Part shown: piece by piece, positions 1-10,100 of the stretch
Numbering within the stretch: position 1 is the first letter of the stretch
Layout of the letters: each line of letters opens with the position of its first letter
Source of the DNA: Chrysochromulina tobinii
Lineage: Eukaryota; Haptophyta; Prymnesiales; Chrysochromulinaceae
NCBI GenBank assembly: GCA_001275005.1
Contig: JWZX01000210.1
Span: 1 to 13,968, forward strand
Reading direction: 5' to 3'
Length of the DNA: 13,968 nt
Notes under the pieces: generated by a model
The model's input: only the letters and a program-made list of their open reading frames with translations
What the model was told of the DNA's origin: nothing
The model's database searches: none
Made by a program: the position numbers and the translations under genes

Positions 1-128
1 CATCCCCTCGCAGTGAGGAAGAGCTCAGTGAGCTACCCGAGTGTGTGTTGTGTGAACGCCTGGTACGGCGCGCGGAGCGCGGCGTGAGTACTAGAAATCG
101 CACGGAAATTCCTCACTGTCCAGGCTCA

Positions 129-922
129 ATGGGTGTGCTTACAACTGCGCTCGCATCACCCGCGTCCACTTCGGTGATAGTCGGAGCTTCGCGCGGCATT
201 GGTCTTGCGCTGGTCTCGGCGCTATTACACCGTGGGCGCGGCCGAGTTGTCGCGACAGGCCGCAAGGCCTCTGAAAGCGAGGCTCTCGCCGCGCTGCGGG
301 AGCAGTGGCCAGATCGCCTTCACTATTCGCAAGTCGATGTGACGGACGCAGAATCCATTCGTGAGATGGCCGGCAACGTCAAGCGCATCTGCACGACGAG
401 TGCCGGAGATGGCTAACGGGTGTGGACTTACTCATGAATGTGGCTGGCGTGCTGCACGACCCGGAGACGGGCATGATGCCCGAGCGCAGCCTGCAATCTG
501 TCGATTCGCAACACATGGCACGCGTACTACAAATCAATGCCATCGGCCCAGTGCTCGTCACGCAGGCACTGCAGGACCTGCTCGCACGTGGTGCGGTCAT
601 AGGCAACCTCTCCGCTCGAGTGGGCTCGATAGGCGACAACCGGCTCGGCGGTTGGTGGTCGTACCGCATGTCCAAGGCGGCGCTGAATCAGGCGACGCGC
701 AATATGGCCAACGAGTTGAGGCGCCGTGAGGTCATCGCCGTCTCGCTTCATCCGGGCACGACCGACACGGGGCTGAGCGAGCCCTTCCAAAAGAACGTAC
801 GACCTGAGAAACTCTTCACCGCCGAGTTCACCGCAGGGGCGCTGCTCGACGTCCTCGAAGGACTTTCCCTCGAGGACTCCGGTGGCTTCTTTGCATACGA
901 TGGATCACCGATTGAGTTTTGA
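129..922 (+). CDS. Short-chain dehydrogenase/reductase (C-factor-like), frame interrupted
   Basis: An NAD(P)-dependent oxidoreductase of the classical SDR fold; the substrate cannot be told. The 5' part, in frame from the ATG at 129, carries the Rossmann dinucleotide-binding motif GASRGIG, then 'ATGR' and the DVTD motif. The 3' part reads in another frame from about 422. It has NVAG (variant of NNAG), the NAIGP strand, NLSARVGSI with the probable catalytic Ser, the catalytic Tyr/Lys in YRMSK (Tyr codon 662-664), HPGTTDTGLS and an FFAYDG C-terminus, and stops with TGA at 920-922. The HPGT...PFQ...LFTAEF...GGFFAYDG tail is typical of the CsgA/C-factor-like SDR subgroup. ATG 129 is chosen because no earlier in-frame ATG exists and the Rossmann motif follows about 17 residues later. 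The two frames cannot be read through: TAA at 414-416 ends the first. Family confident; exact exon structure not. Confidence 0.85.
361..424 (+). other. Frame junction in the SDR gene: tiny intron or frameshift
   Basis: The first SDR frame is open to TAA at 414-416. The second frame has TGA at 362-364 and is plainly coding from GTG-GAC at 422 (VDLLMNVAG). No normal-length GT..AG intron fits without deleting core SDR motifs. Two phase-consistent GT..AG possibilities exist, each only 23 nt: 361-383 (strong GTGAGA donor, AAG acceptor) and 378-400 (GTCAAG donor, CGAG acceptor). Both would leave 17 residues between DVTD and VDLL. The alternative is an indel. The GTGTG at 420-424 could hold an extra TG, since CGG-GTG-GAC would read the usual RVDLL, but that alone does not remove the TAA. 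Unresolved. Confidence 0.6.
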
Positions 923-1106
923 GAGGGCCTGATAAGCGAAAGTAAACGTGTAGCGAAGAAAAAGCGGAATAAGTGACACGCATTGCACACGAATCTCACC
1001 GATCTCTCACGTCACCATGCTCGCTCCGTTCTTGCCCACGACGTCCCATCATGCCCATCTTCGATCGCTTCACTCGCACATATTGACCACTTTTACAGGT
1101 GCGTGT

Positions 1107-4100
1107 CTACCGGGAGAGCAACAACTTCACTGCCGCATCGGCGCCGCTGCCTGACATGCTCGTAAGTCGGCTGCCTCTCGTTCCAGGCCGCGCATGGAAG
1201 TGGGCTTGAGTCGTCATCCCTGGCCAGGCACTATTGCCGAGCACTGGCAATGCATGGCCCGGCAGGGCTGCCCCTTGCCGTTGCCTTCGAATTGGCACGT
1301 AATCAGAGTCTACCGGCAAGGGCGCCAGCTGGTTCGGTGGCGGGAACTCCTCCGAGGCGGGAGCCCCTCCATCGCCGCCAGATTCTCCTTCTGTCACGTG
1401 CATCTTGCTCTTGCGGCGCTTCTTCTTCAAACGGAATCGTGGCGAAGAAAGCGCCGCCTCGAGTTCCATGGCCTGCAGCAAACGCTCAACATCGCGCCGC
1501 GCCCACTGTGGCCCTGATTGCTTGGCGAGCGTAACTTCCATCACAGAGGTTGCTGTCCGCGGCGGCGGGGGGGGCTCGGTTATCGGCCTAGGACCAAGCT
1601 CGGTTTTTGGTCTTGATGGCGAGGTCGATCGTCTCGGTGCTCGCGCAGAGGCGGGGGGCGGGGGTTCAAGGGGTGCCCAAGGCCACGCCGAGTCTCCTTT
1701 CTCAGGCCCGCGAGAAGAGAGGGCTGGCCGTCGATCCATCGGGTTGATCGACGATGTACCAGACACAGTCGCCCAGAGGCCGGGCAGCTTCGCTGCGTTT
1801 TGCTCGTGCGAGTACGCCGTCGATACCCTCGCCGAAGTCGAAAGGCGAGCAGTGCCCATCCTCGAGGTCGCATGCTCATCCTCACCTGAGCTGTGGCGCT
1901 CGAGCTGGTAGCCTCCTAGCCACGGCCTCCCAATGTGGTCTTCAAAGAAAGCAGGGTTCGATTCTTCGGCATCGGAGCTCTTCGGCGGGGGCTGCCAGGG
2001 GTGAGGCGGGGGGCCCTTATGGGGCGATCTGGATCGTGAGGACCGCACGCCGTGCTCGGTTCGAGGCCGAGCGTTCGGCGGGTGCGTGGGTGGGTGAGGT
2101 TGAAAATGCAGAGTCTGCTGGTGCTGTAAATTCGGCCACGCTTCGAGTTGCTGAGCCAGCCGTGCTTCGAAAGGTTTGATGGTACGCTGCTTCGAGCTGC
2201 TTCTGAAGGTGGAGTTGGGTCGGTGGCCAAAGTCCCCCTGAGCTCCCCATCCTGCTTCATATTCGGGCATGTGCTCGTTGTCCGAGGGATAGAACGCTTC
2301 TTCTTGCTCGTCAAAGAATCGCACCTCGTTCGTGGGTGAAGGTGAACGTGGTGCTTCCGCTATCTGCACCTTGAGTTTGACCACTGGTCCAGACACTTCG
2401 GCACGGGCGTCGCGCTTGGCTTCCAAGGCAGCTTTGACATCTTCACCGTCAAGCATCTTATCCACCAGCTGTCGGTCACTCTTGCCTCTGGCAGATGCCT
2501 GAAGACGTGTCGCCGCTTTCGCCTTCTTGCCGTCGAGTTCCTTTTCTTCTTCAATGGCTCGCCGCAACGCAGCTTTTGCCACAGCCATGGCCTTGGCCTG
2601 CGATGCAGACGCCTCTTCTGCCACGCGGCTCGCGTCTGCTAGCGCCTTTTCCGCCGAGGTCGTGAGCTCTTTCATCCCAGCAGCCACATTTTCCGTCAAA
2701 TGAACATTCTTTTGAGCGTCGGTTTGCAGCGTGAGCACGAGCTCAGCAGCCTCTTGGTCGAGCGGTTCCTCGCCCTCAATTGGCATACGCTCCGTGTTAG
2801 GCACATTCTCAGTCGCCTTCTCAACAGCAGCACTCGCCTCGCTCGCAGCATCGATGACCTGGGATGCACTCTCAGCAGCCTCTGCCTTCTTTGCATGTGC
2901 TATCTGTGCGGCTTCAGCGGCCTTGGACGCAGCGTCTCCAGCTCGCTTAGCTGCCTCCATGCAAGCCGCTACGTTCTTTGCCTCGGCGGACGCATATGCG
3001 TCGTCGTGGGCCAGTACAGCCTCGGCCGTTGCTGCTGCAGCATCCGTACTCGCTTGCACCGCTGCCGCTGAGGCCTCCACCGTGAGAGCCGCAGCTGCGA
3101 GCGCCTTCTCGTTGGCGGCCAGTGCCTCAGATGCAGCCTCGGACACGGCAGATGCTGCAGCTGCGACCTGCCCGACCGCCTTCTCAGCCTTGGCCACTCG
3201 TTCAGCTAAGATCCTCGCCTCCTCGGCTGCTTTCTCCCGCTCACGGCCAATCTCCTCAGCTCTTTTTCTCAGACGAGCCTGAAGGGCCATTGCTTGTCCG
3301 TGCTTCTTTAGGCGCTCACGCGCAGCAGTTGAGCGGGTGGCCTTGACAACATCTTTGGCACTCGCAGCTGCAGTCGTGGCTGCCGATTGCGAGTCTGCCG
3401 CCGATGCTGCGGCCGCCTGCACCTCTGTAAATACCCGTGCTGCCCCCTCCGCTGCTTCAGATGCTGCAGCAGTCGCCGAGGTCACGGAATCCAGGCCAGC
3501 ATCACCCGTCATATCTCGCGACGCCCTTTCGAGATACTCGAGGACCTTTTCACGCTCAGCCTGGGCGGTTTCAGCTGCCAATTTGGCCACTTCCATCCCC
3601 TTGCTGATTTTCTCCATTGCTTTCGATAATTTCTCCACGGCAGCAGCGCATGCTGCGACAGCTTTCTCTGCGCGCTTGCCCTCGGCGGTGCACGCTTCCA
3701 CGTCCTTCGCCTTTTGAGCTGCTTGTGCTTTCTCAAGCGCATCGCGCGCCGAAAATTCGGCATCTTGGACTTCTTTCGTCGCCTTCATGGCAGCCTCCCC
3801 TCCCTTGCCTGCATTTGACCCCCCCGACGAAGCCTTGGACGCAGCGTTCTGTGTTGCTGCCGCCGCCACTTCGATCACTGACTTGCTCGCTGATGCCATG
3901 GCTTTTTCCACCTTCGCCATTGCCCCGGCTGCCTCCTCTGCCGCTTTTGAGGTCGCACCTTCTGCTGTCACTGTCTCCTCCAGGCTGGCTTCCGCTGCGG
4001 CCTGCGTCGCAATCGCCATAGTCTCGAACTCCTTGTCTTCTGGCAGCTTCTGAAACCGTGCCAGTGCCGCGTGCTCGGTCGCCCGCTGAAGCGCCCCTTG

Positions 4101-7100
4101 AGCGGCGGCCAAGCCTTCCTTGGCCTCTTGAGCTGCGTTGCGTGCCAGCTTGGTCAGCTTTGCAACTGACTCGGCAGACGCAGCACACTCAGCGGCCGCT
4201 TGAGCGGCCACCTCGAAAGCCTCCTCAGGAGTCGGAACCTTAGTTGGCACTGGTTCCTTGCTGCCCTTTTTCGCTGGCTGACCCTTGGCCGGCGCCTTCT
4301 TGGCCGGTGCCTTCTCAACCTTCGGCACGGTTTTTTGTCTTGTAAGTTCACCCTTTTTACCCTTTGGAGCGTCTGCTGCAATCTGGGCGGCACGTATTAT
4401 TTCGAGCGCCTGCACAGCAGTTGCCTTGGCGGTGGCCGCCTTCTTTGCCGCCTCCACAACCTTGTCCACGAGACTGGGTAGCGAAGGTAGCGGAGGCAAC
4501 TCCTCCCCAGTTGGTGACTCAGGTGCTGTCTGTGCAACTGTCTGTGAAAGTGACTCAGCTGCTGCAACTGCCTTTCTCAGCGCAGCCTGAGCCTCAGCTG
4601 CCGAGGTTGCAACCACTGACTGCGCACGTTCGGCGGCGAGTTGCGCGCGCATCATGTTTATCAGCTTTCGGTCCGCCATTCCACGCCCTTGAGCCTCCAA
4701 GCGAGTAGCCGCGTACTGCCTCTCCGTTTCCACTGCAATGTCGAGAGAAGCCTCCGCCTTGGCCATTGCCTTGTTCTGCGCTGCGGTCGCCACTTCCATA
4801 GCCTGATCTGAGTCGGCGACGGCTTCATGCATGGAGCCCGTCACCTCGCTCACGCCAGCAGCGGCCGCTCTGGCCACCTCTGCATGGTTCTGAGCCTCGG
4901 TTTGCGTCTCGAGGGCGATCTTGCCAGCCTCGCCGTCAGGCATAGGGTCGCGAGAAGCCTTTTTCTCGTGCACATTTGCCTTCTCAAGGGCGGCGTTCAC
5001 CACGTTCAATGCCGCGAGGGCCTCTGCTGCACTCTCGTGAGTCTCGGCTCTCTTCGCGGTCACCTCCTGAGCCGCATCTGCAGCCCTGGACGCAGCCTCC
5101 ATGGCTCGCTTGGCCGCCGCCATGCACGAAACTGGGTCTTTTGCAGCAGAGGCGGACATCACATCTTCGTGGGCCTGCGTTGCATCGGCCGCTGCGGCTG
5201 CTCCGTCCTGACTGGCCTGAGTCGCAGCCATGGAAGCATCTACCGTGCGTCCTGCCGCGGTGAGCGCCGTCTCGGATGCAGCCGTGGCCTCGGATGCAGC
5301 CTCAGCCACGACTGCTGCAGCCTCGGCCGATGCCTCGGCGCGCTCCTTCTCGAGCTCCTGCGCTTCTTTCTTCATACCTTCCATCAGGACGGTAAGCTTG
5401 CCCGCCCGCTTCAGGCCTGCCCGTGCTTTGGCGGCACGAGCAGCTGCCTCCGCTCGTTGGCGCCCGAGCTCTTCGGCTTTCAGTTTCAGGCCAGCTTGCA
5501 TCACCTGAATCTTTGCGTGCTTCTTCAGGCGCTCACGAGCCGCTTTGGAGCGGGTTGCCTTGACGGTCTCCATTGTACTATCTCCTGCGTTCTTCGCTGC
5601 TGTCTCCGAAGCGGTGGCTGCGGCTAGGGATGCACTTCCCTCCTTAAACAAATTATGTGCCGAGGCCAGTGCTTCAGTTGCTACCGTAGTTGCCGAAACA
5701 GCTGCTGCCACGCAGGCTTGAGCCGCTGCTTGCAGCTCAGCCGCATGCTGACCGAACTCGCCTTTTGGGTCTTTGTCAACCCGGGCAACAATCTGATTGG
5801 CCTTATCGTGCGCAGCATGGGCAGCGGCTAGCGCGTCTTTGGTCCCCTCGACGCCGCCCTTGCCGATCTTGTGCACAGCGATGGTCACGACCTCGACCGA
5901 CTTCGTACTTGCCTCGACCGCCTTCTCCGCGCGTATCCCTTCGGCAGTGCAGTCTGAGACGTTTTTGGCCTGCTGGAAGGCCTTAGCTTTGCTCAGGGCT
6001 TCGAGAGCCAATGCTTCGGCCTTCGCCGCCTCTTTGGCTGCTTCTGCTGCTGCAGTTGCTGTGGCAGCGGCAGCAAATCCTGCGGTTTTGGCGTTCTTCT
6101 CCGCAAGTTGCGCCTCTGCCGTGATGGCATCGATCGCCGCCTTCATCGCTTCGGCCGCAGCCTTCTCTGCGGCCGACTTTTCTGCCGCCTTCACGTCGGC
6201 CTCGGCCTTAACCGACGCCGCCCTGGCATTCGTGGCTGCAGTGATAGCCTTCAGCTCGGCTGCCTGGGCTTCGTCTTCTGCGCGCTCCGCCTCTGCCAAC
6301 GCAGGAGTCGCCACGCTCTTCAGCTCGCTCACCTCAGCAGCAGCCTTGTCCGTCTTCTTAGCATTCCTTTGGGCCTCTGCTCTGGACTTGATCGCGTTTT
6401 CCCCATGAGGCTCCTCGCTAGGCATGGGATCACGAGATGTCAGGAGAACGTGCTCATTCGCCATCTCAAGGGCGACGGTCGACTCGCGATTAGCCTCCAA
6501 GACTTTTGTTGCACTCGAAGTAGCCTCTGCCTTCTTAGCAAGAGTCAACAGCGCAGCGGTGGCAGCTTTGGAGGCGGCCGCTTCTGCTCGATCAGCCGCT
6601 GCCATGCAGGACGGCACATCCACAGCCGCCGCGGCGGCTGCGGCGGCGGCGGCCGCTGCCGTCGTCGCCATCGCCGTCGCCGTCGCTGTCGCAGCTGCCG
6701 TCACCTTGGCTGCCCTCAAAGCATCGTCATAGGCCTCGGCCGCCTCATCCGACGCTGCTGTCACATCCCTAGCCGCCTTTACTGCCGCCTTGGAGGCCTC
6801 CACTGTCGTCACCGACGCCGGATGTGCCTTTTCGAGGGCTGCTAGCGCCTCCGACGCAGCATCAGCCACAACTTGTGCAGCTGCCGCGATCTCCGCGGCT
6901 GCCCTCGCGTCGCCTTTTAGCTTTTGCATAGCGAGCCGAGCCTCCTCAGCTGCTCTGAGCTGCTCTTTTTCTTTCTCTAATGCCAGGTCAGCTGCAGCCT
7001 TCTCCGCAGCGGCCAGGTCAGCTGCAGCTTGCTCTTGCATCCTTTTGTCGGCCAGCGCTTTCTCGTACGCCGCCCTCTCTTCTGCTGACTTCTCCAACAT

Positions 7101-10100
7101 ATCCGCCTTCTCGGCTGCTGCCTTCGCCTCGATGGCCGCCTTCTCGGCGGCTGACTTCTCCTCGATGGCCGCCTTCTCGGCTGCTGACTTCTCCTCCAGT
7201 GCCTTCTTCTCGGCTGCTGCCTTCTCCTGGAGTGCCGCCTTCTCGGCCGCCGCCTTCTCCTCGATTGCCGCCTTCTCTTCTGCTGCCTTCTTCTCCATTG
7301 CCGCCTTCTCAGCTGCTGCCTTCTCCTCCAGTGCCTTCTTCTCGGCTGCTGACTTCTCCTGGAGTGCTGCCATTTCGGCTGCTGCCTTCTCCTGGAGCGC
7401 TGCCATCTCGGCTGCTGCCTTCTGCTCCGCTGCTGCTTTCTCAGCTGCTGCCTCCGCCAACCGCTTCTCGAACGCCGCCATCTCGGCTGCTGCCTTCTCC
7501 TCCATCGCGGCCTTCTCGGCTGCTGCCTTCTCTTGGATTGCCGCCTTCTCGGCGGCTGCGTCCGCCAACGCTTTTTCGAACGCTGCCCTCTCGGCCGCTG
7601 CCTTCTCCTCCATCGCCGCCCTCTCGGCTGCTGCCTGCGCCAACATTTCTGCCTTTTCGGCTGCTGCCTTCTCCTCGATGGCCGCCTTCTCGGCCGCTGC
7701 CCTCTCCTCGATGGCCTCCTTCTCAGCCGCCGCCTTCTCCTCGATGGCCGCCTTCTCAGCCGCCGCCTTCTCCTCGACGGCCGCCTTCTCCGCTGCTGCC
7801 TTTTCCTCCATCGCCGCCTTCTCGGCAGCGGCCTTCTCCTCAAACGCGACCCTCTCGGCTGCTGCCTCCTCCCTCATTGCCTCCTCCAGAGCTCTCCTCT
7901 CGGCTGCAGCCTTGGCAGTGTTTGCCCAAGACTTGCCGGCCAACGCGGCCGTCTTCTCGGCCGCTTTGTCGGCCAACGCCTTTTCGAACGCTGCCCTCTC
8001 GGCCACTGCCTTCTCTTCCGCAGCCGCCATCACGGCTGCTAACTTCTTCTCCATGACCGCCTTCTCGGCCGCTGCCTTCTCCTCGATCGCCGCCTTCTCG
8101 GCCGCTCTTTTCTCCTCGATCGCCGCCTTTTCGGCAGCTGATCTAATCACCAGAGTCGCCTTAAGGGCTGCTGCCTTCTCGGCCGCCGCCTTCTCGGCCG
8201 CGGCAGCTTTCTCCTCCAGCGCCGCCCTCTCAGCTGCAGCCACTTTCTCGGATTCGGCCCTAGCAGCCGCCTCTTGCTGCACCCGCTGGTCGGCTGCCAG
8301 CATTGCCGCCGCAACCGCCGCGTCGCGTTCTTTCGCTGCCTTCTCAACTTCCGCAGCTGCAGCATCGCGCTCCTTTGCTGCCTGTTCTGCCGCGGCGATT
8401 GCAGCGTCGCGCTCCTCCTTTGCCTTCGCCTCCATAGCCGCCCTCTCGGCTGCTGCCTTCTCCTCGACGGCTGCCTTCTCCGCGGCCGTCTTAGCCTCCA
8501 TCTCCGCCTTCTCGGCAGCTGCCTTCTGCTCTACTGCTGCCTTCTCGGCCTCTGTCTTCGACTCCAGTGCCGCCTTCTCGGCCTCTGTCTTCGACTCCAG
8601 TGCCGCCCTCTCGGCTGCTGCCTTCTCTTCCGCCACCTTCTCGGCCGCCGCCTTCTCGGCCGCCGCCTTCTCGGCCGCCGCCTCCTCGGCTAACGCCTTC
8701 TCGGCTGTCGCCTTCTCGGCTGTCGCCTTCTCGGCCGCCAACTTCTCGGCCGCCAACTTCTCGGCCGCCAACTTTTCGGCCGCCTCCCCGTCAGCTGCGG
8801 CACTGACGGCCGCCGCCTGCTCGGCCGCCGCCCGCGCTGCCGCCGCCTTTGCCTCGGCGGCTGCCTTCTCAGCGGCGGCACGCATGGCTTCCAACTCGCG
8901 ACGAAGCGCCGCCGCCTCCTCCGCCGCTGCCGCCGCCGCCGCCTCCGCGGCAGCTTTCGCAGCGGCCATCTCAGCCGTCGCCTCCGCCAGCTGCAGCTCC
9001 ATGGCCGCCTTTTCAGCTTCTGGGCCACCGGGTTCTCCGGTGGCGGCCGCCTTCTCGGCCGCCTTCTCGGCCGCCGCCTTCGCCTTCGAGGCTGCCTCCA
9101 TCTCGGCCTCCGCCTTCGCCTCGGCCGCCGCCTTCTCGACCTTCGCCTTCGCCTCGGCTGCCGCCTTCTCGGCCGCAGCCTTCGCCTTGGCCTCCGCCAT
9201 CTCGGCCGCCGCCTTCGCCTCGGCCGCAGCGGCGGCACGCACGGCCTCCAACTCGCGACGAAGCGCCGCCGCCTCCTCTGCCGCTGCCGCTGCCGCCTTT
9301 TCCGCGGCCGCCTTCTCAGCAACCGCCGCCGCCACGGGTGACACAAACAGCTGCTCGTCATCGGCAAAGGCGCCCGCGCCCGTCGATGATGCTTCAGTCA
9401 GCGTTGGGTTGAGGCTGAGCAGGTTCGCAAGTGTCGAGGTGGCATATTGTTGGACCTGCTCGTCGTCATACGCCATCAGGTTCTCGAGAGCAGTCAAATA
9501 GCTTTGGTCGAGAAAGGTGGGGGTCCAACTTGGCTCGCCGGAAAGGTTAAAGCAAAGGCCGGCGGCGTAGGTGACAATCATTCGGTCGTCTTCTAGGAGG
9601 CATTGCAGAAGTGAATGCCCCACCTGGCACGCGAGTAGCTTCCGCTTGGTTGCGACAAAGTTGGTATCGAGAGAGTCGGAGCACAAATTAGCCAGGCAGC
9701 ATAGTGCGTACAGCTTGAGCTCGTCGGCGTCTTCCATAAGCAGAGACGCCAGCTGCTTGATACCTCCGGTGTCACGCAACGCCTTAGCGACTGCACTTCC
9801 CTCACTCATGCTGCATTGATTGAGGGTTTCAGCGAGTCTGACCACCGCAGCCTTGCGAATTGCATACTGGTTTGGGGCCTTTAGGTTCTCGATCAGTGAC
9901 AGTACCCACTCCACCATGGCATCGATGGCTGACCCTGCTGGGGGCAGAGGTAGCACAGGGCGAGCGACGACCCCTGCGGGCGCGCCAGGTAACCCCGGGG
10001 CTGCGACGGGACCGCCGCCAAACAGTTGCGTAATCTGCGCATTTTGCTCCGTAAGCTGCTTCTGAAGGAGCAAGAGCTTTTCGTCGAGCTCATCTTGTAT

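Larger units (their letters stand above)
2412..6899 (-). repeat. Six diverged copies of a helical unit with Cys motif, DPMP-like turn and IQ-like basic segment (residues about 1095-2590)
   Basis: Each unit has a Cys in a [DN][VP]xxC[MT]-like motif followed by (A/E)xxxRAxxA. The Cys residues lie at 1192, 1411, 1686, 1999, 2164 and 2407. An acidic turn follows: RDPMP at 1250-1254 and 1744-1748, KDPKG at 1470-1474, RDMTG at 2222-2226, RMP at 2465-2467, and a weaker PEDKE at about 2047-2051. The Cys-to-turn distance is 58-60 residues in five units and about 50 in the fourth. Units 1, 3 and 6 form one subtype (CMxAAxRA) and units 2 and 5 another (CTAEGxRAEKAV). Units 2, 3, 5 and 6 end in a related ATR(x)xA..R segment: KATRSKAARERLKKH and KATRSTAARERLKKH in units 2 and 5, IQ-like AATRLEAQGRGMADR and AATRLQASARGKSDR in units 3 and 6. 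The layout suggests that a two-unit module was duplicated. Confidence 0.8.

Noticed and set aside
45-128. N-terminal extension of the SDR from a GTG at 45
   Set aside because: In a eukaryote a GTG start is not expected; the first in-frame ATG is at 129, just before the Rossmann motif.
2731-3282. 183-codon Ala/Ser-rich plus-strand ORF
   Set aside because: Same shadow effect over the Ala-rich helical units; no motif of its own, only the reverse reading of the minus-strand codons.
7047-7865. Antifreeze (type I) or group 3 LEA protein based on the 11-residue Ala-rich repeat
   Set aside because: Only the periodicity is shared. The unit is much more charged than type I antifreeze repeats, and the segment is embedded in a 3024-residue ARM/IQ-like protein, so a stress-protein label is not supported.
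6790-9501. 903-codon plus-strand ORF, rich in Phe, Ser and Ala (FSAAAFSS repeats)
   Set aside because: It is the antisense shadow of the Ala/Glu/Lys rod: the 33-bp and 15-bp repeats with GC-rich codons keep this frame free of stops. The minus strand carries the ARM domain and continues open for 3024 codons.
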